From NCBI GenBank assembly GCA_001687465.1, contig LVLI01000305.1, positions 155,391 to 219,390 of the forward strand: DNA of 64,000 bases, in the 5' to 3' direction. Positions 47,074 through 58,919 of this stretch are shown here, piece after piece (position 1 is the first letter of the stretch; every line of letters starts with the position of its first letter). A program made the position numbers and the translations under genes. Under the pieces are notes generated by a model that made no database searches, was not told where the DNA came from, and saw nothing but the letters and a program-made list of their open reading frames with translations. Source of the stretch: Halocafeteria seosinensis (lineage: Eukaryota > Sar > Bigyra > Bicosoecida).

Positions 47074-48267
47074 ATGAGCAGTAGCCGAGAAAACGAACAC
47101 TTCCACGAACGCACCCAGTGCATCGTCGCTGGAGAAAGCCCACACTACTGGGAGAACTTGGCCGAGCCACCCATTTCTCTGGGGGTGACGTACTGCTACG
47201 ACGACCCCAATGAGCTGGAGGAGGTAGCCCTCAACAAACGCAAGGGGCATGTGTACTCCAGAAACACCAACCCGGTCACGCGTATTGTGGAAAACAAACT
47301 CGCGCAATTGGAGCATGGAGAGGAGTGCGTTGCGTTTTCCACCGGAATGGCTGCAATCAGCAATTCGCTCCATACCTTTTTGGAGCCTGGAGACCGCGTT
47401 GTGTCTATCCGCCATACTTACGGAGGTACTTCCCAACTGTTTTTGAATTTTTTCCCTAAGTACAACGTCGAGTGCGTGCTCTGCGAAACGGAAGACTACG
47501 AACAATTGGAAGCCGAAGCTAGGAAGGGATGCAAGATCTTGTACATTGAATCGCCCACTAATCCTACCCTGAGAGTAGTCGACATCGCTAGAATGGCTAA
47601 GGTGGCCAAAGAAGTAGGAGCCTATCTATTCGTTGACAACACTTTCGCAACTCCCATCAACCAAAACCCTATTGTCCTGGGAGCGGATATTGTGTTGCAC
47701 AGTGCCACCAAGTATCTCAATGGGCACGGAGATGCTCTTGCCGGCTTTGTTGTTGGCAGAAAGGATTTGGTTGACCAAATCTATCACTACCGTGAAATCA
47801 CTGGGGCAACCATTTCTCCATTCAACGCATACATGGTGTTACGAGGGATAAAAACTCTCTCTCTTCGTGTGAAACAGCACAACAAGAACGCGATGGAAAT
47901 CGCCAAGTATCTGAAGAAACACCCGAAGGTCACTGAAGTGTTCTACCCTGGGTTGGAAGACCACAAGCATCACGACATCGCCAAGAAACAATCAAAAGAC
48001 GGATATGGTGGCATGCTGAGTTTCACCCTGAAAGGAGACAATGTTGACGATGTGAAGGCGTTTTTGCGAAAGATGAAAGTTGCCAGAGTGGCGGCGTCCC
48101 TTGGGCACGTTGACTCACTAGTGGGCCCACCTGCATTGACAAGCCATGTTGAATGCACAAAGGAAGAACGTGCAAACTTGGGGATATCTGAAGGCTTAGT
48201 ACGTTACAGTACTGGCATTGAGGACCACACAGACCTGATTGCCGACCTAGAGGCTGCCTTGCAGTAA
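47074..48267 (+). CDS. Cys/Met-metabolism PLP enzyme (methionine gamma-lyase / cystathionine gamma-lyase or synthase)
   Basis: A single exon of 397 residues, the normal length for the family. The start chosen (ACCATGAGC at 47074) has a good context and leaves the usual short N-terminus; the frame is open further upstream to 46684 without similarity. Motifs: VYSRNTNP (residues 60-67, phosphate-binding Tyr and Arg), FSTGMAAI (PLP stacking region), HTYGGTSQLF, FVDNTFATP with Asp188, and HSATKYLNGHGD with the PLP-binding Lys213. The C-terminal SLVGPPALTSHV and LVRYSTGIEDHTDLIADLE complete the fold. Which reaction it runs (gamma-elimination of methionine or cystathionine, or gamma-replacement) cannot be decided. 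It has a bacterial-style compact sequence without introns or transit peptide, which could mean transfer. Confidence 0.9.
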   Translation: MSSSRENEHFHERTQCIVAGESPHYWENLAEPPISLGVTYCYDDPNELEEVALNKRKGHVYSRNTNPVTRIVENKLAQLEHGEECVAFSTGMAAISNSLHTFLEPGDRVVSIRHTYGGTSQLFLNFFPKYNVECVLCETEDYEQLEAEARKGCKILYIESPTNPTLRVVDIARMAKVAKEVGAYLFVDNTFATPINQNPIVLGADIVLHSATKYLNGHGDALAGFVVGRKDLVDQIYHYREITGATISPFNAYMVLRGIKTLSLRVKQHNKNAMEIAKYLKKHPKVTEVFYPGLEDHKHHDIAKKQSKDGYGGMLSFTLKGDNVDDVKAFLRKMKVARVAASLGHVDSLVGPPALTSHVECTKEERANLGISEGLVRYSTGIEDHTDLIADLEAALQ

Positions 48268-48403
48268 ATGATTACTGTAAATCAGCGTGTAGTTTTAGTG
48301 TCTCGTTCCAAACAACAGACAACTGCGCATTACATGTCTCAGTGGCATGCAGGCTCTGAAATTCGTACGTCCTTCTACCTATACAGTTCCCCCTTCTTGC
48401 TGC

Positions 48404-49897
48404 CTATGTCGTGAAGAAGCGTTCCATGTTGTCCGGTGCTACTTTTGCACTAGTCCTTTCACTCAGTTCATTGTGTTCACCAAACCTTCCTATGGCTACC
48501 ATGTGATTAAATCCTGCTCGTAGGTCATGCGCTTGGAATCCTCCTCGAACGAAGGGAATAACTGGTTCTGGAGTCCTTCTCCAGCCCCACCTCCAAACGG
48601 AGCCGTCATCACAAATCGCATACGTGTGGTGAATACCCGCTCGAATCTTCACTACATGTAAACCATACTGCTCCCAGGGCTTCCTTTTCACGGGAACTGG
48701 TTGGGACAAGTAGTCCTGCTCAGACATTAAGGAGGAATCAATATCAAAGTTGTCCATGTCCTCATTAGGATTTACAGGAGTCGTATCGTATTGTATGCCT
48801 CGACCGCGGAATCCTAGCATCCATATCGTGTTTTCAGTATCCAAAAATGCAGTATGGGACTGCCCGCAAGCCACCGATTCAAGTTCTACGCCTGATGGTA
48901 GCTCTACGTGACGGGGAAACCATTGATCGTAGGCGAAGCGTTCGCCTCGCCCAGGAATGGGTTCTACGCTGCGCATTCTGCCCCAAACAAAACCAGCACC
49001 ATCGGACGTAACCGCAGCGGCATGGCTAAAGCCGCAACTGACGTCCGTCCATATTGTCCCTTCCAGTTCCCCTTGCTTCCCGGTGATTTCAACAGGGGCT
49101 TTGTATGTTTCGTTGTCTGCCTGGCCCAGCTGTCCTCTTCCCCCTTTTCCCCAAGACCACAACTTCCCGGCTTCTGTCAGGGCAACACCGAATTGAAAGC
49201 CTAAGCTGAGGTCCACAAATGCATCCATCTCATAGTCTTCTGAGTGCTCCGCTGTAGCCGACCGGATAGCAGGCTCCACTTCCTGCAGGTCATACTCAGA
49301 GGTGCTTATCTTCCCAGCCCCCAGTTGGCCATGCATGTTTGCGCCGAGTGTGAATATGCGTCCATCATCGGTGAGTGCCGCTGTGAGATCTCCGGGAGAG
49401 CAAACCGTCTTGGTAAAGACGATGTCTTCTGTGTTGCCTTCTTCGTTTGCGTCTGCCCCAGTAGTGGTATTGTTGACTGGTGAGACCAAGAGCGGTTCGA
49501 ACTCCATTCTGACAATGTACTTGTTGACAAAGTTCCAGGAATGCACCATTGCTTGGATTCCCTGATACGAGCGAATATGGCGGATGGTATTCCTGTAGTC
49601 GTGCGTCCTCCCACAGACATACAAGAGGCCATCTTCATCGACAAACGCCGAGTGTCCCCACCCAGCACTTGCACTGATAATGTTCATATCCTGTAAACGA
49701 GGGACCACTTCCGGTTCCAAGATGTCGCGGTGGTGTGGCATGCCCATCGCTCCAATGTACCCTTTGCCCATTACACACACTTGGCTACCACTGCGCTCCG
49801 GGGCGTCGCTGGAAGAGAATGTCCTTGCGAGCATTTTGGCATGGCTAAAGAGCTGCCAGGAACGCGGACATGTGCCATAGTACCGTCTGAGTAGCAT
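48404..49897 (-). CDS. RCC1-repeat protein, probably mitochondrial (RCC1L-like)
   Basis: Single exon, 497 residues from ATG 49897. The N-terminus (MLLRRYYGTCPRSWQLFSHA, then KMLARTFSSSD) is basic, hydroxylated and free of acidic residues, as in a mitochondrial presequence. RCC1 blades follow: GWGHSAFVDEDGLLYVCGRT, LTDDGRIFTLGANMHGQLGA, LGFQFGVALTEAGKLWSWGK, GRGQLGQ, CGFSHAAAVTSDGAGFVWGR, CGQSHTAFLDTENTIWMLGF, GIHHTYAICDDGSVWRWGWR and GFNHMVAIGRFG. With a presequence it resembles RCC1L (WBSCR16), a factor in mitoribosome assembly and mitochondrial fusion. That assignment is based on targeting and repeats only. Confidence 0.82.
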   Translation of the reverse strand: MLLRRYYGTCPRSWQLFSHAKMLARTFSSSDAPERSGSQVCVMGKGYIGAMGMPHHRDILEPEVVPRLQDMNIISASAGWGHSAFVDEDGLLYVCGRTHDYRNTIRHIRSYQGIQAMVHSWNFVNKYIVRMEFEPLLVSPVNNTTTGADANEEGNTEDIVFTKTVCSPGDLTAALTDDGRIFTLGANMHGQLGAGKISTSEYDLQEVEPAIRSATAEHSEDYEMDAFVDLSLGFQFGVALTEAGKLWSWGKGGRGQLGQADNETYKAPVEITGKQGELEGTIWTDVSCGFSHAAAVTSDGAGFVWGRMRSVEPIPGRGERFAYDQWFPRHVELPSGVELESVACGQSHTAFLDTENTIWMLGFRGRGIQYDTTPVNPNEDMDNFDIDSSLMSEQDYLSQPVPVKRKPWEQYGLHVVKIRAGIHHTYAICDDGSVWRWGWRRTPEPVIPFVRGGFQAHDLRAGFNHMVAIGRFGEHNELSERTSAKVAPDNMERFFTT

Positions 49898-50149
49898 TAT
49901 GTACGTATAAAAACAAAAATGAAATCTAACGTTATATTCCCTATACTTCCCCACCCAACACACAGAAATCACGCACTACCAACAAGTGTTGAATGACTCT
50001 GGGGCAACCCAGCTTCACACCGGCAAACATAGCGTCGTACTAACCACGAAGAGAACAAGAGCAGAGATGGAAGGACACAATGCTGTCTATTCTGGTTTTC
50101 CTTTTCATATCAGAAACTGACAGAGAAACAACAACAGAAGGAAACACAC

Positions 50150-51012
50150 TCAATCTGCTTCAAACATTAGACCATCGTCTGATTCAGATTCAGACTCGGA
50201 ACCTTTTCCTTCGGATAAGTTGAAACCCATTTTCTTGCGCGGTTCCTCCTCTTGTATTGATAGACCTTGTAGACCCGTGGCGAACTGTGAGTCCCTGTTC
50301 CGCGAGGAAGAGAGAGAATCTGTGTGAAATGAGCGGTCTGCGGTGGTCGATGCCTGGGTGCCTGGGGTCCGTCCGTAGGATTTCATAGATTGCATCACAG
50401 ACAGAACGGGAGATGAGGAGAGCTGTTCGTCAGTTGCATCATTTTCATGCAATGAACTGACTCTGCAAACCAAAGGTTGGCTCAGCCGAGGATTGCATAC
50501 ATTGAATATGCGTGCATTTTGTTTCATCAGAGACTTACCGTTGTCTTGGCTGCTCATGCATCGCAGATCTAGCCGGGGCTGATGCAGCTACGGGCCCTCG
50601 CCTTTGTTGCTGATGGGACTCTTCCTGTGATTTAAGCACCATGACATTTAAAAAATGGCGACACATAATGAGATCGCCAGCATCAAATACTTACGAATAT
50701 TGAGCTCGCTTGAGGGCTCTGTTCAGGGAGGGAGAGTTCTGGCATATCTGTGTTCATCTTTGGAGGTGGTAAGCTACCGATCACTGGCGCAGCTGGGGGT
50801 AGGCTCTGAGCTACTGGCCCGCCACCTTGGCCTCCTTGTCTTCCGTATTCTCGTAAATGAAGTTTCCTATGATTCACTATTGCTTCCCTATGGCCGATAT
50901 TGCTGTCCATATCATCCGTTGTCTGATAAATTTGTCTGCTGTCAAATTTACCATGTTTGCCACGGGGCATTGCGATAGCCCTGGGCTGAGATTCTCGGTG
51001 CTGCTGTGACAT
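50150..51012 (-). CDS. Unknown Ser/Gln-rich protein (3 exons)
   Basis: Exons 51012-50695, 50624-50539 and 50462-50150 join in matching phases (GTAAGT donors) to give 238 residues. It starts MSQQHRESQPRAIAMPRGKH and has a short segment that looks structured (DSNIGHREAIVNHRKLHLRE). Then come Pro/Gly/Gln-rich linkers and a Ser-rich, acidic C-terminus (EGKGSESESESDDGLMFEAD), with many likely CK2 phosphorylation sites. No domain was recognised. It looks largely disordered. The consistent splice phases over three exons argue that it is a real gene. Confidence 0.65.
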
Positions 51013-51901
51013 TGTCCGTTCAGCTGACGTAAGCAAAACACGGAACGTAAGAGAGGGTAAACCGCAGCATAGTGACATAAGCGCAAACGTAACCTATATG
51101 AATAAGGTCAAGCACTCAGGGGGGGAGAGCGAACTGCATTCATCCCTTCTGATAACAATCTCCACTACGGTCGAAATTTGGAAGTCTCTCGGCCCACGTT
51201 CACTCTCACCAATACACCATATTCGGGGGAAATACAACGTGGCATGGGCTATGACTCATGGTACTTACTTTAGTCACAAAGGCAACGCTTGCTCTACTAT
51301 CCGTATGAAGGGTATCTATCGCTTTGATTCAGCGGTGGGCGGCTGCACTTTTTCTCTTTTTGATCTACTCAGAGGTGCAATACCAGCTCCATATCCACTA
51401 CCCGCGAACAAAGTACGTTCGTCAATGAACTTGCCTTGTTGGTCGGAAACGTGCGTGTTTGTGTGAATGGATGAACTGCGTATACGTCGCTCTCGCTCTG
51501 TGGCTACGGAGGGGAAAAGAACGCACGCCTAATATACACTGTCTGTCTCTTTCTCTCTCCCGTTTGCTGCTTTTACGATCGCTCCTCTTGTCTACGTTCC
51601 GGGCAATAACTACCGTCTGGAATGTACTAGGTTTGCAAATACGTTGAGCACAAGTGCAGCAGCTGACGCACGCTTCCAAGGACACCTTAGCTTCGCGGCC
51701 GGCCGGGACGTAAAATCCTTGAAGTCTCTCACTTTCCGCCAACGCCGTTCGGGTGGTTCGGGGCATACCGGACCGGAGACGAACCCGAACTCTGGTTGAA
51801 GTGGGATGATGGGTTGACCCAAAGCTACCCAGCAGCACGAGGAGTGATTGATTGTAAATAGATGTGAGTGGTGGAGTTCAGAGAGTGGAAGTTTCGGGAT
51901 A
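51013..51901. other. Intergenic, nothing recognised
   Basis: Divergent region between the Ser-rich gene and SURF6. A pyrimidine-rich CT tract (about 51540-51560) is the only notable feature. Confidence 0.45.
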
Positions 51902-53310
51902 ATGTCGTCGACAGTTTCCGCGCAACATCAGCAGCACGACCATGGGAAAGATGGGTTTCTGCTTCCTCATGGACCTCTTGATACACAGCAAGATGACCTC
52001 GATACACGACTGAACAAGCATGCTGAATACTTTGATATGATGGTAGATCTTATCCCACCAGAGTTTTATATTCACCGAGAGACTCCCGAGGACGACAATG
52101 CTTGGAAACGGTACAAAAAGGTAAGCACTATTTCACATTGCTCTAGTTGGTGTCACTCGACTCGCGATTTCCCATGTATGCGGGTGTTGCAGGGGTCAGC
52201 GAAGCATACTGCGCCCAAACAGCAGATTAAAGAAAATACCAAAAAGGCAAAGAAATTGAAGTATTCAGAGTCGGGCGAAAAAACAACCACAGATATTCAG
52301 AAGGAATTACGACAAGAGGATGAAAAGGAGAGGCAACAGGTACTACAGCAACAAAACAACGATAAGAAGTCAAAGACGGCAACATCATCTAGCCAAGGAT
52401 CCAAAGCAAAGTCTCTTGAAGAACTACGTGAAAGGCTAAGGGCCAAAATTGCAGAAAGGAAGCAGCAACGTGGGGCGCAGTCGAATCCAACCAGAGAGAG
52501 TGGCAAAAAGAGAAAGGCGTCACAGTCATACGAGAATGCACGACCATCTAAGAGCTCGATGAAAGGAAAATCACAAAATACAGATGCTTTTGGAGATTTA
52601 AACAAATCTAACTCGGGAACAGATACTAGCCGGGAAGCAGTGCGGCATCTGCAAGAGAGTTTAAGTTACGGTGTTTTCAAAGTGGGAGACGAGAAGAAAG
52701 CGGAAGCAGTGTCCGCAGCACTAGGCAAGAAGGGCTCTCAAGGGAAGAATAAGAAAAATTTGAAATCGCTACTAGCGAAGGCAGAGCAGAATCAAAAGAA
52801 ACTCCAACAAGCGACTGAGGAGAAGAAGGATGCTGAGTGGGATGCCGCAATGAAGCGAGCTGAGGTAGGTCTTCGTGCCCACTGAATGCTGGGCTTACTC
52901 TATTCATGTCTCTTACTCGTTCGCAGGGAGAAAAAGTGTTGGATGATCCGAAGTTGTTGAAGAAGACATTGAAACGAAAGCAGAAGGCTAAGCAGAAAAG
53001 CCGAAAACAATGGTATGACTGCGACCCATGTTTGACGGTCGGAACACTGCCGTCTCTATTTTTTGTTGTCTCATTTGGTGAATACAGGGAAGAAAGGAAA
53101 GAGCTAACAGAACAAAAGAAGAAAGCGAAACAGGAAAAACGACAAACTAACCTGCAACAACGCAAGACTAAAGGAGGGAAGAATACACAGGTAAGACAAT
53201 CCCCCAGCTGTAGGCTTGCATAAACTAATAAACTCGAGTCCTTTCCCCGATTATCGCAGAATCTTCGTGCGGGGTTTGAAGGAACTAATACGAAGATACT
53301 CAATAAATAG
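51902..53310 (+). CDS. SURF6: SURF6/Rrp14-like nucleolar protein (5 exons)
   Basis: Ribosome-biogenesis factor of the nucleolus, binding nucleic acids. Exons 51902-52120, 52193-52864, 52927-53012, 53088-53190 and 53260-53310 give 376 residues. The N-terminus (RLNKHAEYFDMMVDLIPPEF) matches the Rrp14 N-terminal box. Then a Lys/Glu/Gln-rich stretch with LEELRERLRAKIAERKQQRG leads to the conserved C-terminal SURF6 domain: YGVFKVGDE, LLAKAEQNQKKLQ, EWDAAMKRAEGEKVLDDPKL, LKKTLKRKQKAKQKSRKQW and the closing LRAGFEGTNTKILNK. All junctions keep frame. Length is typical (Rrp14 434, SURF6 361). Confidence 0.9.
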
Positions 53311-54118
53311 CCACTATCGTTTGACAACTAGCTACGATGCCTTGATCATCGTCACTGCTAACTCCATTTGCATTGTAATGTCTCGAAGGAAAAACCTCGA
53401 AATATACCTTCGTTATTAAAATGGCCGACGCTGCCGACCTGAGGATAATGATTGTTTGACAATTTAGGAGTAGACTTCCGCGGCTGGGAGTCTCCTGTGA
53501 CTGCTCCAACTCTTTCTCGGATACGGCTCCGCATTCTTGCAGTTACTATGTGATCCTCATTTGAGGTCTACGGTGGCAAAAGAATATATAAGAAGTGAGG
53601 ATACGGTGTTGCTCCTGTAAACAACGTTGTTGGGTAAATGTAGGTTATGTGACATCAATCTTGATGGAGGCATGTTATTCACGTGCTCTTTGCTTACGGA
53701 CCGTTCAAACCAAATGTAGCACTTGAGCTGTCTAACTTGTACGATACTTTAAGCAACGCGTTAGTTGATCATGATCCCCGGAAAATTGTCAACGCTTTGA
53801 CAAAGTATCTGGGTCTGGGCCAGATTCTCGGCGATGTAAACTTCAACTTATCCTGGCCTCTTAAATGGCCAGTGGCCACGCAAGCTGCTTAACTACGGCT
53901 TGGTAATTGAGCTTGATGTACGAAAGATATCTTTGTGGTACTGAGTCCATTTACTTGTCCACAACGACAGAGTGTTGTTCGTAGTTGCCTTCCACTGTTG
54001 CAATAGCCGGTTACAACGGCTACAACATTTGCAGGCTGGTTCAGAGGCTTAAAACGCATATCTAAATAGTACTCGTATCTGCTCCAAGGAACCAAGGACT
54101 TGGAGAAAGGAGGCCAGC
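53311..54118. other. Intergenic with one small open frame
   Basis: A 69-codon open stretch (53683-53892) reads KPNVALELSNLYDTLSNALV but has no ATG in frame. It could be an upstream exon of the next gene or a remnant; I could not support either. Confidence 0.4.
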
Positions 54119-57100
54119 ATGTCGTCCCACGTGAAGAAGACGCAGAGATGGAAGCCAGGACAAGCCATTGGGGGAATGGAGGAAGAGACGGACCACAACC
54201 TCTTCCAATCGTTGATGAAGCAGAAAGAAGAAGAGCACAAAGAGCAAAGCGAAGTGTGTAGTCTCATTCAGAACATAACATAACGATGACTGACGTTGAT
54301 AGTGTTTTTTTTAACTCATCTTCTTTTGATGACAGAGGAGATTCCGATTCAATTTGGCTGTGAAGCGTCAAAAACTCTATCAAGACAGGTTCCGGTTTAT
54401 CGGGGATATTTACGTCAAGCACCTCAGGAAGATACGCTGGGTACAATCTCTTCAGCATGCATTCGAGATCCCCAGTAGTAACTCAGTCAACTTGGTCGAG
54501 CACCCGCACTTTTTGCCGGTGAAAGCCTTTTCTATGGCTATCAAGTATGCCGCCGGCTTCGACTTAACAGTTGCTGCCGACAAATACTTCGAAGAGTTCA
54601 TCGACTGCTTATGGAACACTTTCGACGTTTCCGTCAAACATACAGTTGACTACCGTGAAGTCGTATGCTTTTGGAGGTAGGCGGACATAATGGACTGACA
54701 TGCCGAGCTATGAGGATACCACATGTTGACCTGCAGCTGCCTGAGAGCCAATAGCTACACAACTGCCACATCGTTGGTTTGGCAATGGTTTCGAGCGTAC
54801 GATGGAGACCTATTGGGGGGAGTCACAAAGAAGAATGTAAGAAGCCCTTTAACACACTAGATTTGAGAGTCTTCTTGCTTACAATGATGACCGTCAACTA
54901 CATGCAGTTCCTCCAGCTCATTTGCACCGTATGCGTTAACCAAGAAGAAGTCGATCGAGTTATGTCGCTGGTAAGCATTGGCATACTTGGATTGTTCCGC
55001 TGCGAGTACCATTAACACTACACTGACTAACAATCAGATTAATTGGCCAATGTTAAAGCCACCCGTGCCCCCCTCCTACGGCAGTGATGTCTACGGGGGT
55101 GTCACCGATCCAAACGAGGTAACTGAGAGTATCCAAAGAAGAGATGAGAAGAAAAATTTCTAACCAGAATATCCGATTTGTTCTGAAACTCAGGCGGACT
55201 CAGATAGCGATGACGCAATTGATCTTAAGTCTCTCGGGGAGGATGTAGATCGATATATCACCCGGCATGACACTACGGCAAATCAGCACACTTTACGTGC
55301 CCTGTCGCGAGCCCGACAGCAACGATTGAGCGTAACAAGAGAGTCCCGGAACATCAGACGGGGCCTCGTTCCTCGAGATACAGATCTGTTGATGGATGAG
55401 GAATACTTTGTTCCTGACGAATGGATAAATAAAAGGGCCGTGGGTCGAATGCTAGGTGTGCACTTTTGAGTTGGAAACAACTGCGCTTGCTGGATAGTTA
55501 CCGTTCCTTTTGTATTGGCTACCGCAGGTACCTCTCTAGCACTGAAGCAGTATCTTGGAGAGTTATGGATGAAGCGATTGCCTCCTGTTCTGCGGAGCGT
55601 TCATCAGAGGGAACAACTGGAAAGGTAATGAGCAATGCATACAGGGGTAAAATAGCTACTAAGAACAGGTTTTGTTCTCTTCTCAGACTAATGGATCGAA
55701 CAGAAAAACGAATGGCCAAGTTATATGATGAGTTGCAAAATCGTGACTCCACCCTCCTGTGGGAAAAACATACGCGCCGGAGAATGTAAATTAGTAATTA
55801 GAACCGGTTCAAACAATTTCTGAAAGTATGATGAGGGTAAAATTGAGACGCAGGTTTGACATTTGGAAGAAACAAGCCGGGGACACTGCAGGATTCAGGA
55901 TCAGGGAGGAGCTATTTCAGAAGAAAAGGTGAGTAATATACAACGTCTGGAATCTAACAAAAACGTCCCCGAAAAATCACCGGGTAAACTCTCGATGCTT
56001 TGCAGGGTCATTAAGCGATGGTTCGCTCAGACTGCCGTAGCGACAATTACGAAATCTCGTGTCCGGGTCATCCAACTCAAGACCATAGAGAAATACACCT
56101 CAATGTGTTTTGATGCGTGGAAGCGTTTTTTGGAAATAGAGAGAAGACAGTACGTAAAACTGCACAGCAATACTAGTGTCTGTTCAATTAGCGTCCCCGC
56201 CGATGCAGGTCTAAGCTACATGTGGAGAAAGCTGCACTTCTGTACGATGTTATGATAAAGGAAAGATACTTCACACTTCTGCGTTTTAATCGCTTGGAAA
56301 AGCGGGCTGATATGCATCATGCAAAGGCATCTATTAAGAATTGTTTTAGGTTCTGGGTTTTGGCGAGACCGGCTCTCAGGTAAGTCTTAAGTTGCGCAGA
56401 AATCGTGTAGTGTTGTGACTGACTCCTTGTCGTGCAGAGCCGACAAGAAACTGGAAGCTCAAAGAAAAATATCTCTTAGAGAGAGGGGAAATCTGGCTGA
56501 GCTTTCAACCGAGGGAAGGGACCAAACAGTAGGTTTCCCACCTCACTTAGCTGAGGACCAATGACTACATTAGGTAGTTTCGGTATTGCAGGAGATTTCG
56601 TCACAGCAACTTGCTGCTAGGCACGAACGCGAAGCTGCTATAAGCGATTTACATTGGGAAGAGCTTCAGGAGCAGTCCCTTCATCAAACCGAAAAGTGTA
56701 AGGGCAAGCCAGGCATATGAAAACCGCCGTCGGTACATGAAAACCGGATGCTCTCTGTATTTCAATCGCAGTGTATGAGCAGGAAGAAAGGCACAAGCAA
56801 GAGCAACAAGAACGTGCGCAACTGCTTCTGTCGAGACAGAAGAAGCAAATAAAGATCAGAATCTCGACTGAATTAAATACGTTGTTACAAAATCACGAGG
56901 AGAAGTGGACCAGGTAACCTCTCAGATCAAGCACCGGAAGGCACAACGGTATTGCTAGAATCTGTTTCACTGTATTTACAGAGTTTATGCCCAAGTTAGA
57001 GAATCCGTGATTGAGTCCGTGAAAAAGCAAGCGAAACAAGACAAAGGGTTCAAGCGGAGAGTGAAGAAACGAGCACTGGAAATACTGTCCGCCTCCTCAC

Positions 57101-58256
57101 TAGATGAGCTCCATCAAGTAAGAGAAGCGCTGTGCACTTGTTAGACGAACGCAGTTGCATTACTTCCATGTTACAGCCCCATTCGGAATTTTATCCTAGC
57201 TTGAAGGTCGACGATGGCTCATTCCTAATGACCAACCAGAAAACAGGCCGTGTGGTATGTCGTCTTGTATCATATAGCTTGCCTTATGCCCTTGCGACAG
57301 GTATCACTTATACTTTTACTGTACAGATCAACCTCGATAGGGCTAATGAAGCGGACGGCTTTCAAGTAGCGGTTTCCCATGTTGCAGCTGAGGCATTAGA
57401 GGAGAGACTGGAACAGCTCGAGCAGGAGAAGAAACAAGAGTACCAACACCTTTTGCATGATTACTATGCTCGAAGAATACAAGGATGGTGGAAAACGCGA
57501 ATGGCAAGAGAAGGGATTGTGGCAAAGCTCAGACCTGAATTTGAGCTCCTCATCGATCCTTATACAGGTCAGTTGCTCAAATACTCCGCTTCCATCTGCG
57601 TTCATAAAGGATTAAAACATATCATCATGGCACAGGAAACACAACGTATCTGCATTCTGTTACTCAAATGTACTTTGATCACAAGCCGTCTGTCCTCGGA
57701 AGTGTTGAGATCCGCACTTTGCCGTTGGCATGGAAGCGCATCGATCCGAGTAAGCCTACTATGCACCGTTTGAATCGCCAAATAACTTGAGCGGACCCAT
57801 ATCAACTTTTGCAGTAACCAATCAGCTGTACTACGAATTGAAGCGGATTCGCTGGAAAACTTTCCCTCACCCACCCCAAGGATATCTAATGTGTATGGCT
57901 TGTGGAGAAGAATTAGCGGATAGGAGGTGCGAGGAGAGCGGTTGCGACGAGTGGGCTTACTGTTATTATTGTTGGTACTCGTATCATCCGCAAAATGACC
58001 CCCAATGGACATCTCATCAGGTACGCACAATCAACTGAATGCAAGAGGTGCAACTGTTCCTTATTCTTTGTGACTTGAAACGCAGTTTCGTCGCATTGAA
58101 GTAGTTAGGAGTCGATGCTCAATATTTCCCAACCTTTATGCTCGTTATATTCTCTGGGACCCCCAGGCAAAATATCAAACTGTTAGCGAAGAAGGGTATG
58201 TCGAGATTCTGAAGCAGCGACCGGAACTTGCGGAGGTGACCGCTGTGCCTTTCTAA
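54119..58256 (+). CDS. IQ/coiled-coil/WW-like/zinc-finger protein with 20 exons
   Basis: I could join 20 exons in consistent phase: 54119-54253, 54336-54676, 54737-54836, 54908-54970, 55038-55118, 55194-55455, 55528-55624, 55687-55785, 55854-55928, 56006-56149, 56209-56379, 56438-56528, 56592-56697, 56772-56913, 56982-57117, 57177-57254, 57327-57567, 57636-57749, 57815-58020 and 58086-58256. The product has about 950 residues. It has an N-terminal helical region, a segment that may be EF-hand-derived (ATSLVWQWFRAYDGDLLGG, FLQLICTVCVNQEEVDRVMS), acidic linkers, a long coiled coil (EERHKQEQQERAQLLLSRQK), an IQ-like helix (YYARRIQGWWKTRMAREG), two WW-like modules (TTYLHSVTQMYFDHKP and NQLYYELKRIRWKTF) and a zinc finger (CMACGEEL ... 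CDEWAYCYYCW). The order matches the gene at 33275-36364, suggesting paralogy. A cytoskeletal or ciliary role is inferred. Confidence 0.78.
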
Positions 58257-58919
58257 GAACGATTCTTACCGTTTGTGGTATCTTGTTGCCCGGAATCCCG
58301 TTGGCAATAAAAAAGTAAAGGTACAAAGCTTTACGTACAGTGTACCACCAAGGTTCTTGGGGAACTTGGCTTATGTAACATCATGCTGGATGCGGTTGCA
58401 ACTGGTAGGTTTGACTCGCGTTCCTTCGCTTGCGTTCTGTGTGAGCTCTGAGTTGTCGCCCTACAAAACAATGGTGTCCGGTTGCAGAGTTAAATTCTAG
58501 GGGCCGTACTAAGTAATTACACTGCCGGGTAGACCTTATGCATCCTTTTAACTTCTGCGTTGTGCGTTCATTCAATCGCAATACATTAGCTACATCAGTG
58601 AAGCGATGTCAAAACTTGACAGTCAAGTCCAGAGTTGTGTGTGTATTTACAGTACAATTGTAGTGTTGTACAAGTGCCCTGGCATATGTCTGGACCGATT
58701 TTCCGCAAGGTTTCGCGCCAATTTTCTCAAAGATTTTAGCGTATCTTCACAAAAGCATAATCATCTGGAGGGCCGTATCTTTGACATGCGTACCGTATTT
58801 TTTGCACTAAAAACAGCGCCAGAATCAGCGTTTTCGGGCGATTCCAGTGGCGAAGTCTGCTTCCCGCACAGTACAATCATTTCTGTGGGATAGCCACCGA
58901 AGAATCGGCGAAGATTCAA
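58257..58919. other. Intergenic, left flank of the repeat-bounded region
   Basis: No gene supported. Contains GTACAGTGTAC (about 58335-58345), the same 11-mer as in the palindrome cluster at 10.4 kb. Confidence 0.45.

Noticed and set aside
54815-54820. Apparent +1 frameshift at a run of six G in the 20-exon gene
   Set aside because: A longer reading with frame DLRVFLLTMM seemed to need an extra base. An intron from 54837 to 54907 (GTAAGA ... ATGCAG) restores frame without any shift and fits the usual intron size.
57118-57176. Acceptor at CGCAG near 57153
   Set aside because: Using it gives a stop soon after. The next acceptor, TTACAG at 57171-57176, gives a frame that continues through all remaining exons.
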